DNA from: CAYQNU01 sp964419055
Lineage (GTDB): Bacteria > Bacteroidota > Bacteroidia > Flavobacteriales_D > Parvicellaceae
DNA length: 30,216 nt
NCBI GenBank assembly: GCA_964419055.1
Contig: CAYQNU010000031.1
Location: forward strand, 1 to 30,216
Reading direction: 5' to 3'
The notes under the pieces were generated by a model. The model saw only the letters and a list, made by a program, of their open reading frames with translations. It had not been told where the DNA came from and ran no database searches. Position 1 is the first letter of the stretch. Every line of letters begins with the position of its first letter. Position numbers and translations under genes: made by a program. This document shows positions 1-8,463 of the stretch, piece by piece.

Positions 1-1060
1 TCAACCCTGTGGCTGGAGACCAAGAATAGGAATAACCAGGAGTACCGCCACTTGCAGATCCGTTCAACACAACCGAAGGGGATGAACAATTAACCGTTTG
101 GTTTCCACCGGCATTGGCGGTGACGCCTGCTGAAGTGGTTATGGTAACTGTTCCACTTGGGTTGAATGAACAACCAGTATTGTTGGTAACATTGGTTAAT
201 ACGATAGTCGAAGAAGTAGATAATGCTAAAGTTATGGTATGACCATCGTTAATATTGTTTAATGTAAAAGGAGTTCCGTTTACTGTGTAAGTAACATTAA
301 AGGGTCCTAAACAACCTCCAGGTAAATTGAAAGTGATGTTTGCATTTCCTCCACCACAAGGCACAGATGAAACATTGCTTGTTATGGAAGCGTAACCTGC
401 AGCTGTTGAAGTTGTTATGCTAAAATCGTCTATGTAAATGTAATAGTTGTCAGGGCTAGAACAAACACCACCGATAATAATTCCTCCAAAATTACCAGGA
501 CTTGTAAAAGTGTACGTTCTTAAAGTCCAATTCGCGTTATATGCTTGAGCTTTAGGAATAGTTACTAATGTAGTCATTGTAAGAGGACAATATGAACCAT
601 CTACAGGAACTGGAAAAGTTGTTCCAGGAACGCCCATAATGTAAAATGGGGCTGTACCTCCATTTAAATCAAACGAACCTTTCATGTACATACTCACAGT
701 ATAAGTAACACCTGCTTTTAAATTAACACAAGTACCCACCATTTCGGCTGCTGTACTAAATGTTCCGGCAACATTTAATCCAATAAAACCAGTGCCTGAA
801 GGAGGTACACCACCATTTGCTCCTGTTCCATTCCCGTTAAATGAACAATTGTAATAATCAGATGATGGATAGGTAGTAGCTAAAGGTGCAGTATTGGCAT
901 CATGCCAATTGGTAGCATAATGTATGTAACTTAATGCAGATGGGCAGATGGAATATTGCTCAAAATTACCATTTCTAACCAAGTTACATTGAGTAAAATA
1001 ATTAGAATTGAAACCTACAAATACTATAAATGTTAGGATTAAAAGAAATCTTTGTATCAT
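1..1060 (-). CDS. Large secreted adhesin with PKD/SprB-like repeats (partial, C-terminus outside the window)
   Basis: Open from ATG at 1060 to the left edge: 353 codons without a stop, so the C-terminal part is missing. Residues 1-24 form a hydrophobic signal peptide. Residues about 25-225 look like a galactose-binding/CBM-type jelly-roll: it opens with NLVRNGNFEQY and closes with YYIYIDDFSI, the usual frame of such domains in Bacteroidota surface proteins. From about 230 on there are Cys/Gly/Thr-rich Ig-like or PKD/SprB-type repeats, including NAGGNQTVNC and GYSYSWSPATG. Proteins of this build normally end in a T9SS or gliding-motility sorting domain, which is expected beyond the edge but not visible. 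It starts 11 bp after the stop of the small secreted protein at 1072-1473 and has no separate promoter motif, so both are probably one transcript. The class of surface adhesin is well supported; the ligand is unknown. Confidence 0.8.
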   Translation of the reverse strand, partial: MIQRFLLILTFIVFVGFNSNYFTQCNLVRNGNFEQYSICPSALSYIHYATNWHDANTAPLATTYPSSDYYNCSFNGNGTGANGGVPPSGTGFIGLNVAGTFSTAAEMVGTCVNLKAGVTYTVSMYMKGSFDLNGGTAPFYIMGVPGTTFPVPVDGSYCPLTMTTLVTIPKAQAYNANWTLRTYTFTSPGNFGGIIIGGVCSSPDNYYIYIDDFSITTSTAAGYASITSNVSSVPCGGGNANITFNLPGGCLGPFNVTYTVNGTPFTLNNINDGHTITLALSTSSTIVLTNVTNNTGCSFNPSGTVTITTSAGVTANAGGNQTVNCSSPSVVLNGSASGGTPGYSYSWSPATGL

Positions 1061-1071
1061 TTTGTCTAAAA

Positions 1072-1473
1072 TTAAAGTTTAATTAGAATATTAGAATTTA
1101 AATAAACTAAATGTATTTTAGTTTGATATTCAACTATATTAGTAGTATCTTTTTTAATAGAAATTTTAGATTTGTCGTCAATCAATGCTTCAAATAAATT
1201 AATGTTTGCTTTAACGTTTCCAATAAAAACAACAACTTTTTTGGAGTTGGATTGTGGTATTCCTAGAGCTTCTCCATTTGATAATATGAGTGTTCCATCA
1301 TTTTCTAACAGTAAAATAATTTGAATTTCACCAGCCTTCAAATCATTATCTGTAAGGTATTGATTAATGCTTTTTTCTGTAAGTGCTATCTCCAACGATT
1401 GAGAAAATATGGAGGATGAAGTAATAGATGCAATAAACATCAAAATTACAAGTAAGGTTTTGTTTGGTTTCAT
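1072..1473 (-). CDS. Small secreted protein of unknown function
   Basis: 133 aa. Residues 1-24 are a typical signal peptide (Lys, hydrophobic core, Ser-rich end, FSQ before the likely cut). The rest, about 109 aa, alternates hydrophobic and polar residues and looks beta-rich; the segment ALTEKSINQYLTDNDLKAGE could be a small helical lead. No family was recognised. The ATG at 1473 lies 30 bases behind a TAnnTTTG box at 1504-1511. The gene is the first of a two-gene unit with the adhesin downstream (11 bp gap), so a role at the cell surface or in handling the adhesin is possible but only inferred from position. Confidence 0.75.
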   Translation of the reverse strand: MKPNKTLLVILMFIASITSSSIFSQSLEIALTEKSINQYLTDNDLKAGEIQIILLLENDGTLILSNGEALGIPQSNSKKVVVFIGNVKANINLFEALIDDKSKISIKKDTTNIVEYQTKIHLVYLNSNILIKL

Positions 1474-1503
1474 ATAGTTAAGCTAAGTTGGTGACTAAAT
1501 AAA

Positions 1504-1511
1504 CAAAATTA
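1504..1511 (-). promoter_or_regulatory. Bacteroidota -7 promoter box for the 1473/1060 unit
   Basis: Minus strand reads TAATTTTG, a full match to the Bacteroidota -7 motif TAnnTTTG, 30 bases before the ATG at 1473. No clear -33 TTG at the standard distance. Confidence 0.4.
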
Positions 1512-1690
1512 GTATAAAAATTCAAATATCCACTTTTTTAGTTTAATTTTTCATTATTGCTTAATAGTGTAGTAATATGGAGGCATATTACTTTTATAAA
1601 TCAATTCACCATAAAACGATTAATATTGACAAGCATAAATTAGTGAATACAATTTCAAACTTTTAGAAGATGTATTCTTCTTTTTTTCTC

Positions 1691-1712
1691 TTGAGATTAA
1701 TATAAATCTCAA
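1691..1712. promoter_or_regulatory. 8-bp inverted repeat upstream of the flippase gene
   Basis: TTGAGATT (1691-1698) and AATCTCAA (1705-1712) are perfect inverted arms separated by 6 bases. It sits in the 293-bp divergent intergenic region, about 40 bases before the -7 box at 1754. It could be an operator; no U-tract follows on the plus strand. Weak evidence. Confidence 0.3.
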
Positions 1713-1753
1713 TCGTTAAACAAAAAAAAGTAATTAGATTCATAAGCCTTTCT

Positions 1754-1761
1754 TACATTTG
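1754..1761 (+). promoter_or_regulatory. -7 promoter box giving a near-leaderless flippase mRNA
   Basis: TACATTTG matches TAnnTTTG. Its last base is only five bases before the ATG at 1767, so a start site at the normal distance would fall at or next to the start codon. No consensus -33 element is seen. Confidence 0.45.
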
Positions 1762-1766
1762 CACCT

Positions 1767-3236
1767 ATGCAAAGGAAATTTCTTTCCAACTTGATTTTAG
1801 TTGTATTACTCAATGTTTTGGTCAAACCATTTTACATTGTAGGAATTGATGCTGAGTTTTTGAAAAGAATTGAATCCAATTCTCCTGGTGATTACGGTAT
1901 GTATTTTTCTCTATTGGGGTTAACGTTTATGTTCAATATTTTTTTAGATATGGGCATTAATAACTACAATACTCGCTTAGTTGCACGAAATGAAAATTGG
2001 ATTGTAAAGCAGTTTTCAACCATGCTTTCTATTAGAATTCTTTTTGTTTTGGTTTATTTTTTAGCACTCTTTTTAGCTGGAATTTCTTTGGGATACACTT
2101 CAGATTATTATTTTCTTCTAGGAATTTTGGGGTTGAATCAAGTCATTGTTGCGTTTATATTATTCATCCGTTCCAATTTATCAGGTTTGTTGCTTTTCAA
2201 GCAAGACAGCATTGTGAGTGTTTTAGACAGAACGGTTTTAGTAATTATTTGCTCCATCATTCTATGGGGAAATGTATATAATCAGCCTATTACTGTTGAA
2301 CTTTTTGCTTGGCTTCAAACGGCAGCCTATTTATTTACGTTGTTAATAGCCAGTATGCTTTTTGCATTTAAAGCTCCAAAAATTAAATTTACATTTGACA
2401 TTAGCCTGGCAAAATCGATTATCAAAAAGAGTGCACCTTATGCCCTTTTGATTTTGCTGATGATGGTTTATTATAGAATGGATAGTGTGATGGTAGAAAG
2501 GATGTTGCCTGATGGTGCGCGTCAATCAGCTTTATACGCACAGGGATTTCGATTTTTTGAGGCATTTACTATGATTGGTTATTTATTTGCCGGATTATTA
2601 TTGCCCATTTTTTCTTCGTTGTTGACAAAAAAACAATCCGTAAACCCCATTACCACCTTTTCAATGAAATTATTGTTTTCAGGAGCAATGATCATTTGTT
2701 GTGTCATGTGGTATCATAAGTTTGAATTGATGTCGTGGCGATATGACGTGGTAGAAAACGAGTTGTTAAATTCTTCACTTTCGTTCGGGATATTAATGAT
2801 TTCGTTTGTTGGAATGAGTTTAACCTATGTATATGGAACCTTGTTAACGGCCAACGGAAGCCTTAAATATTTAAATTGGATGGCTTTTGGTGGTGTTCTC
2901 TTAAATTATATTTTGAATTATTTTTTGATTCCAAAATATGGCATAATTGGAGCATCATGGGCAAGTATGGTCACCCAATTACTAACGGCATTTTTACAAA
3001 TTCTTTTCGCTCATAAATTATTGAACTTAACGGTAAGAAAAAAAGACGGTTTAGCACTTTTGCTATTTAGTGCAGCGCTTATTTGTTTGATGATAATAGT
3101 ACCGGAAAAAATGATTTCCAATTTATTGCTATCACTAGTAGTTTTTACTAGTATTGGGCTATTGATTGCTTTTGCAACGCGAATGATTGATGTAAGAAGT
3201 ATGCTGTCAATATTGAAAACAAAAGTGGAAAATTGA
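1767..3236 (+). CDS. Polysaccharide/oligosaccharide flippase (MATE/Wzx-like membrane protein)
   Basis: 489 aa, very hydrophobic, about 12-14 transmembrane helices over the full length. Layout and length fit the MOP-superfamily polysaccharide exporters (Wzx/RfbX type) that flip lipid-linked glycans across the inner membrane. Family-like features: an N-terminal helix with FYIVGIDAEF, the segment LDMGINNYNTRLVARN after helix 2, a central charged loop YYRMDSVMVERMLPD (about residues 235-250) and a C-terminal half with GIIGASWASMVTQLL, the Gly/Ala-rich helix typical of these exporters. No glycosyltransferases are nearby, so the substrate cannot be named; lipoprotein or surface-glycan assembly is a guess. 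Its 3' end faces the TPR gene on the other strand with a 12-bp gap, without a clear terminator hairpin. Confidence 0.85.
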   Translation: MQRKFLSNLILVVLLNVLVKPFYIVGIDAEFLKRIESNSPGDYGMYFSLLGLTFMFNIFLDMGINNYNTRLVARNENWIVKQFSTMLSIRILFVLVYFLALFLAGISLGYTSDYYFLLGILGLNQVIVAFILFIRSNLSGLLLFKQDSIVSVLDRTVLVIICSIILWGNVYNQPITVELFAWLQTAAYLFTLLIASMLFAFKAPKIKFTFDISLAKSIIKKSAPYALLILLMMVYYRMDSVMVERMLPDGARQSALYAQGFRFFEAFTMIGYLFAGLLLPIFSSLLTKKQSVNPITTFSMKLLFSGAMIICCVMWYHKFELMSWRYDVVENELLNSSLSFGILMISFVGMSLTYVYGTLLTANGSLKYLNWMAFGGVLLNYILNYFLIPKYGIIGASWASMVTQLLTAFLQILFAHKLLNLTVRKKDGLALLLFSAALICLMIIVPEKMISNLLLSLVVFTSIGLLIAFATRMIDVRSMLSILKTKVEN

Positions 3237-3248
3237 AAATAGAAAAGA

Positions 3249-4328
3249 CTATAAATCTTGCAAAGCATCCAATGCTAATTCATGTTGTGGAACCAACGTC
3301 AACACTTTTAGAAAATAACTTTTAGCCATTTTTTTATCGCCTTTAAATTTATACAAATGTCCAATATTGTACAATGCATCAGGATAATTAGCGTCTAATT
3401 CAACAGCTTTTTCAAAATTTTCCATTGCTTTTTGAATAGTGGTATCTTTTGATAATTGTGGCATGTCATCTCTATACGCGGCAATGTAAACATTACCAAT
3501 GTTATAATAACTTTCCGAAAACTTTTGATCAATGGTTAAAATAGTTCTGAAACAACTTATGGCTTGGTCATATTCATTCAAATCTTTTAATAACAATCCT
3601 TTATTTCTTAAAACTTCAATACTATTGGGTTGTAATTCTAAAGCTTTATCAAAATTGATGAGAGCGTTTTTGTCCAAGGTATGGGTTTGCAATATACCCA
3701 AATGATGATAAGCATCAAAAAAATTAGCATCACGTTCTATACACGTTTGATAATTCTGTTTGGCCAATTCTAAATTACCCATGTCTTCGTAAATCATCCC
3801 TTTCCAAAAATAGGCAGGGGCATATTGCTCATTTATTTTCAAAGCAGATTGTACATTGGTCATGGCTTTTTCAAGATTGGGCTTTCCAATGTTGAGTCGT
3901 GCCATAAGGATATGCGCTTCTAAAAAAGAAGAATCTAATTTTAAGGTTTCATTTAAATAAATTTCAGATTGTTCATAGCGCTCTACATTTTGTTCAACCC
4001 CTCCTGCAATGAATAAAATATCGGCTTTTGCATAATTAACTGCTGCTACATCTCCAGCTAATTTTAGAGCACGGTTAACATCCGCCAATGCATTCTCAAA
4101 ATCAAAAATATTTTTGTAGTAATAGGCTCTTTTTAAATAAACATTAGGGCTTTCTGGATTTTGAATGATTTCTTCATTTAAAGCTGCAATATCTGAACCA
4201 TCATAAGAAGTCACAAACTCTTCCGCCTTCGCTTCTTTTTTGGTTTCTTTCACTTCACCACATGCTATTACCTGAAGCATAAGCATGAACAACGTAAAAA
4301 TCACCGTTCCATTAAATTTCCTTTTCAT
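3249..4328 (-). CDS. TPR-repeat lipoprotein
   Basis: 359 aa from the ATG at 4328. A longer reading to an ATG at 4364 is possible, but the -7 box at 4354-4361 would then lie inside the gene and the signal peptide would be buried, so the shorter start is preferred. Residues 1-23 are a lipoprotein signal ending in VIAC, with Cys23 the lipidated residue. From about residue 45 to the end the protein is a chain of about eight tetratricopeptide repeats, with helix-pair patterns such as AYYYKNIFDFENALADVNRAL, YFWKGMIYEDMGNLELAKQ and ALYNIGHLYKFKGDKKMAKSY. TPR lipoproteins act as protein-interaction scaffolds in the envelope; the partner is unknown. It has its own promoter although it follows the deiminase gene by 112 bases on the same strand. 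Confidence 0.85.
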   Translation of the reverse strand: MKRKFNGTVIFTLFMLMLQVIACGEVKETKKEAKAEEFVTSYDGSDIAALNEEIIQNPESPNVYLKRAYYYKNIFDFENALADVNRALKLAGDVAAVNYAKADILFIAGGVEQNVERYEQSEIYLNETLKLDSSFLEAHILMARLNIGKPNLEKAMTNVQSALKINEQYAPAYFWKGMIYEDMGNLELAKQNYQTCIERDANFFDAYHHLGILQTHTLDKNALINFDKALELQPNSIEVLRNKGLLLKDLNEYDQAISCFRTILTIDQKFSESYYNIGNVYIAAYRDDMPQLSKDTTIQKAMENFEKAVELDANYPDALYNIGHLYKFKGDKKMAKSYFLKVLTLVPQHELALDALQDL

Positions 4329-4353
4329 AAGCTTTGACCTTGTATCTATGCGG

Positions 4354-4361
4354 CAAAAATA
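4354..4361 (-). promoter_or_regulatory. -7 promoter box of the TPR lipoprotein gene
   Basis: Minus strand TATTTTTG, full match to TAnnTTTG, 25 bases before the ATG at 4328. It decides the start codon, because the upstream ATG at 4364 lies at or before the predicted transcription start. Confidence 0.45.
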
Positions 4362-4440
4362 CAAGAAATTTTGATGATTTACTTTTTAAAAGGTAAACGT
4401 TGCCAAAAAGTGTAGGAAAGGGAAGAATTATTGAATAGAT

Positions 4441-6225
4441 TTATTTGATCATAACTTTTTCAACGAGCACTCCACTTTCTGATTTGAGTTGAATCAAATA
4501 AGTTCCTGATGCATAGTTTTCAGCATTAAAAAATACTTTTTTATTGAGGTCATTTACTTCACCTTCAAATAAAATATCTCCTTGTTGACTGAGAATATTT
4601 TGTAAGGATACTACAATCTTTTCTTTTTTGAAAGGAGTAATATCAATGCAAGTAATTGCCCCAGCTGGATTAGGGAATACATTTATTTGAGCCGAAACAG
4701 AAATTTCTTCTCCAATACTTGAAGGAGCATTTCCCAATACTTTAAAGTGGAAATAACCATCGGGTGCAACAATTGGTCTCACTTGTTGTTTGCCGCTTAC
4801 AGCTGTTGCGTGGATGTAATAATAAATTTCACTACCCGCAGTTTGAGCAGGTATTGCTGCAGAAAATTGATCATTTCCAATGGAAGTCATGGACACGGCA
4901 GTATAATTTGTACCACCATCTAAACTGTAGTGTAGCGTTGCGTTTGAAATACCACTGGCATGTTTTATAAATGCAACCACTGAATAAGGAGTAGTTTGAT
5001 TATAAGTATCTACCAATGATTGATGACGGATTAATAATGGATCCGAAACACCAATAGCGTTAGTAATACAGTGTATAGCGCCACCATTTGAAATTAAATT
5101 AGCACCTGAATTATCCACATCAATATATTTTATGTTATAACCCGGCAATGATTCTGCTAATATTCGTTGAGCAATAGTATCGTATTCTGTACGGTAACTT
5201 GGAACGATTACGGTTTTATTAACAAATACATTGTTTGCATAGGTTCTATAAGATCCTCCATTATTAGGATGCAAACCACCCGTGCTTGGAGGCATAGGAA
5301 TTCGAATTACTTTGTAAGGAGTGCCGTAAACAGAGTTATAATTGCTTAAAACATATTGAAGATTGGCCTCAATTTGCGGACCATCAGCTACTCCAGTTGG
5401 ATATTGTCCAATGAGTAAAGTTTCTTCATCCAACAGTTTCATATGCATATCAATATGATGAATGTCATCATAAGGAAGAACCGTCATTTTAATGTAACGG
5501 TTGATTCCCATAAAATCTTCTACAATTTGGTCAATTTGTGCTTCAGTTTTGGCGGTAACATTGTAAGGATTTCCGGGTTCATTTTCTTCTAAAATCAATT
5601 CCGAGGCAAAAGCTGTCCCTGCACCGTCCACCATCCAATTTCCTCCTGTGTTTACCAAATCATTGGGAGCTTGGGATGTAGAGTAAACAGGAACTGTTGT
5701 AAAATCTCCTTGAGCATCAGGCATGATATCATCATTGGGTCTTGGTCGGTTATAAATCCAATCAACTAAACAAATATCTTCGACATCGTTTTTGTAAACG
5801 GTGTGTGCGCCATAGTCTCTAACCCAAATACTATTAAAGGGCTCTTCTATAAATTTCACATTAGTATGAGGTACGCTTTGACCAGTAAGATAGGTTTTTA
5901 CAGCATTTGAATCAGTACAAGTTATTAATACTTTACATTCTTCTTGTGCGTGGTCAACAATTTGTGCTAATATAGATTGAAAACCAGTCCATGTAATCAC
6001 TAACGTTTGAATTTCTTCCCATTCAGCCATAGTTCTCAAAGGTCCCGTTGGAGGTGTAGTTATTCCTTTGTTTTGAGAACCAAATACATAATTTCCTTGG
6101 TCAATAATGCTTCTTTCTTGTGGCGTAAGACTTATAGGTAAATCAACTTTTTGTGAAAAAGTGGATGTAGAAATACTCGTTAAACCAATGGTCATTAGCC
6201 CAATAAATAGTGAAGTAGATTTCAT
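4441..6225 (-). CDS. Secreted PPAD-like peptidylarginine deiminase/agmatine deiminase-family enzyme with T9SS sorting tail
   Basis: 594 aa. Residues 1-25 are a signal peptide ending TFSQ. Residues about 60-405 are the guanidino-group-modifying (PAD_porph) alpha/beta propeller: RTMAEWEE (64-71), WVRDYG (134-139), YNRPRPNDD (158-166), NTGGNWMVDGAG (192-203), HHIDMHMK (256-263) and the Cys nucleophile in GGAIHCIT (Cys386). The family hydrolyses a guanidinium group to a ureido group: agmatine to N-carbamoylputrescine, or peptidyl-arginine to citrulline. The Arg160/Arg162 pair in NRPR matches, from memory, the pair that holds a substrate C-terminal carboxylate in Porphyromonas PPAD, which favours peptidylarginine as substrate. 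Residues about 415-495 form an Ig-like/CBM-like domain. The last about 80 residues (from FPNPA to EKVMIK, with NYASGTYLIQL) are a type A T9SS C-terminal domain. So it is probably exported to the surface or medium. Exact substrate is inferred. Confidence 0.85.
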   Translation of the reverse strand: MKSTSLFIGLMTIGLTSISTSTFSQKVDLPISLTPQERSIIDQGNYVFGSQNKGITTPPTGPLRTMAEWEEIQTLVITWTGFQSILAQIVDHAQEECKVLITCTDSNAVKTYLTGQSVPHTNVKFIEEPFNSIWVRDYGAHTVYKNDVEDICLVDWIYNRPRPNDDIMPDAQGDFTTVPVYSTSQAPNDLVNTGGNWMVDGAGTAFASELILEENEPGNPYNVTAKTEAQIDQIVEDFMGINRYIKMTVLPYDDIHHIDMHMKLLDEETLLIGQYPTGVADGPQIEANLQYVLSNYNSVYGTPYKVIRIPMPPSTGGLHPNNGGSYRTYANNVFVNKTVIVPSYRTEYDTIAQRILAESLPGYNIKYIDVDNSGANLISNGGAIHCITNAIGVSDPLLIRHQSLVDTYNQTTPYSVVAFIKHASGISNATLHYSLDGGTNYTAVSMTSIGNDQFSAAIPAQTAGSEIYYYIHATAVSGKQQVRPIVAPDGYFHFKVLGNAPSSIGEEISVSAQINVFPNPAGAITCIDITPFKKEKIVVSLQNILSQQGDILFEGEVNDLNKKVFFNAENYASGTYLIQLKSESGVLVEKVMIK

Positions 6226-6256
6226 AGCTGAATAGAATTAATAATTCAATACTACA

Positions 6257-6264
6257 CAAAAATA
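6257..6264 (-). promoter_or_regulatory. -7 promoter box of the secreted deiminase gene
   Basis: Minus strand TATTTTTG, full match to TAnnTTTG, 31 bases before the ATG at 6225. Confidence 0.4.
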
Positions 6265-6371
6265 GTTGTAGTCAGCGATTAATTTTTATGAGCGGTAAAT
6301 CTAAATTGTATTTAACAACTGGTGTTGGTTATACCATCAATAATGTGTTTTTAAAATGGGTTCTCTTGCAC

Positions 6372-8387
6372 CTACCAAATTCGGGCAATTTTTTCAGCAG
6401 GTTGACGCATGGGTTCACCTTCTTTTATTTGAAAGGCTTCGAAAAACTCGGGCATATTAGAAAGTGTGGCATTTACTCTATATTTTCCGGGTGAATGACT
6501 GTCATTGTTCACACGATTGACCAACTCAGCATCTCTAATATTGTTTTGCCAAATTTGACCAAAAGCCATAAAAAAACGTTGTTCGGGAGTGTAGCCATTT
6601 ATGTTTTCTTTAACTTTTCCTTCTAAGGATTTTATGTAAGCATGATAAGCAATAGTTAACCCTCCTAAATCGGCAATATTTTCTCCCAATGTCAATTTAC
6701 CATTAATAAAAACTCCTTCCAAGACTTGAATGGAACTGTATTGGTCAATTAATAATTGTGTTTTTGCGTCAAATTTCTCTCTATCTTCTTGAGTCCACCA
6801 ATTTTGCATACGACCTGAAGCATCGAATTTTGAACCGTTATCATCAAAACCGTGAGTCAATTCGTGTCCAATTACGGCTCCCATACGGGCATAATTTACC
6901 GCATCTTCATAATGCTCGCTAAAAAATGGTTGTTGCATAATCCCTGCTGGAAAAACAATTTCATTGTTTGTGGGACTGTAATATGCATTTACAATTTGAG
7001 GTGCCATAAACCATTCATTTTTGTCTACGGGTTTATCCAATTTAGCCACATTCTCGGCTACTCGAAAGGTATTTAAGTCAATAACCGTAGTGCCATAGTT
7101 AGATTTTGTAACATAAAATCCTGGGTATTCTTTCCATTTATCTGGAAAACCTAATTTGCGCGAAAAGGCAGCTAATTTTTCTTGAGCTTTGGCTTTGGTG
7201 GCTTCACTCATCCAATCCAATTTATTGATGCGATCTTCAAATACGGCAGTGATATTGTCAACCATCTCATTGACCTTATTTTTGGCTGAAACACTAAAGT
7301 TGCGTTCTACAAATAATTGGCCTAAAGATTCACCCATTATGCCTCTCGACATACTTTCAAGAGCTCTTTGATAAAGCGGTTTCATGGTTTTTGTTCCTCT
7401 TAAGGTTGTGCTATAAAAAGCAAAACTGGCTCTTTCAATATCCATATTCAAAAAACCGGTGGAGGAGTTTATTACTGACCATTTAAGGTAATTTTTCCAT
7501 TGGTCAAGACTGAATTTTTCAATTGCTACACCAAAATTAGTGAAGTATTCGGGTTGAGAAACAATGATTGAATCAACCATTAAACCTCGTTCACCAAAGT
7601 ATTTAGACCAATTAAATTGGGGCGATATTTTTGCTAAATCTCCCATAGTCATTTTATTGTATCGTTTGTCTAAATCTCTATTTTCAACCGGTGATCGACT
7701 CTTGTTACTAAAGAATACTTCCATAGCAAAAATAGATTTGCTGGGTTTCTTCGTTTTGGGAATACAGTAGTTAAACAATTGATCCGTGTAAAGAAGGTAT
7801 TCTTTACGAATCATCTTTGAACGATCGTCATTTTTTGTATAATACTCTTTATTAGGAAGACCTTGTCCACCCTGACTTAAATAAAGAATGTGTTTGGTGT
7901 TTATTTTAGAATCTGGAGAAACGCCTGCATTAAAACCAACGTTATAGCCTATTTTATGCAATTGAATAATTTGATTTTCAAGGTCGTTAATCGTTTGAAT
8001 GGCGGCAATATTATTTAAGATATCCAAGATAGGTGTGATACCTAATTTATTTCGGGTTAGGGTATCGGTAAATGCAAAATAATAATTCCCCACTCGTTCC
8101 TCAACAGGGGTTCTGCCAGATGTTTTTGAAGCGGCATCTTCAACAATTTCGCGTAAAATAATGTTGTTTTGTTTTTCCAATAAATTAAAATTACTCCATC
8201 TACTTTCTTCTTCTGGAATGGGATTATTTTTTAACCAGTTGCCACAAACAAATTGGTAAAAATCTTTTGAAGGTTGTGCCGTGGAATCCAAATTTTTCCA
8301 ATCGAGTGAAGATGGAACTGCCATTTGAGCAGTAAAGGTGTAAATACTTCCACTTAGGAAAAGAGTAACTATTGATTTTAATAACAT
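6372..8387 (-). CDS. M13-family zinc metallopeptidase (neprilysin/PepO-like)
   Basis: 671 aa, the normal length of bacterial M13 endopeptidases. Signal peptide at residues 1-21. The N-terminal M13 domain begins at DSTAQPSKDFYQFVCGNWLKNN (about 34-55). The catalytic half has NAYYSP (467-472), the zinc motif HELTH (508-512, Glu509 general base), the third zinc ligand in GENIADLGG (Glu569) and SPGKYRVN (632-639, Arg637 substrate contact). The C-terminus ARIW replaces the usual CxVW ending without its Cys, as in other soluble bacterial members. The enzyme cuts oligopeptides on the amino side of hydrophobic residues, here in the periplasm or outside the cell. It has its own promoter (8426-8433) and is monocistronic by spacing (146 bp to the next gene). 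Confidence 0.93.
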   Translation of the reverse strand: MLLKSIVTLFLSGSIYTFTAQMAVPSSLDWKNLDSTAQPSKDFYQFVCGNWLKNNPIPEEESRWSNFNLLEKQNNIILREIVEDAASKTSGRTPVEERVGNYYFAFTDTLTRNKLGITPILDILNNIAAIQTINDLENQIIQLHKIGYNVGFNAGVSPDSKINTKHILYLSQGGQGLPNKEYYTKNDDRSKMIRKEYLLYTDQLFNYCIPKTKKPSKSIFAMEVFFSNKSRSPVENRDLDKRYNKMTMGDLAKISPQFNWSKYFGERGLMVDSIIVSQPEYFTNFGVAIEKFSLDQWKNYLKWSVINSSTGFLNMDIERASFAFYSTTLRGTKTMKPLYQRALESMSRGIMGESLGQLFVERNFSVSAKNKVNEMVDNITAVFEDRINKLDWMSEATKAKAQEKLAAFSRKLGFPDKWKEYPGFYVTKSNYGTTVIDLNTFRVAENVAKLDKPVDKNEWFMAPQIVNAYYSPTNNEIVFPAGIMQQPFFSEHYEDAVNYARMGAVIGHELTHGFDDNGSKFDASGRMQNWWTQEDREKFDAKTQLLIDQYSSIQVLEGVFINGKLTLGENIADLGGLTIAYHAYIKSLEGKVKENINGYTPEQRFFMAFGQIWQNNIRDAELVNRVNNDSHSPGKYRVNATLSNMPEFFEAFQIKEGEPMRQPAEKIARIW

Positions 8388-8425
8388 ACGGAAATAACTA
8401 TTAATAAAAAAATGAAAGAATGAAA

Positions 8426-8433
8426 CAAAGTTA
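8426..8433 (-). promoter_or_regulatory. -7 promoter box of the M13 peptidase gene
   Basis: Minus strand TAACTTTG, full match to TAnnTTTG, 38 bases before the ATG at 8387. Confidence 0.4.
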
Positions 8434-8463
8434 ATAGATAAGCTATAAATAACGCTCCTCTTT

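Noticed and set aside
4329..4364. Upstream ATG extension of the TPR lipoprotein
   Set aside because: It would cover the promoter box and bury the lipoprotein signal.
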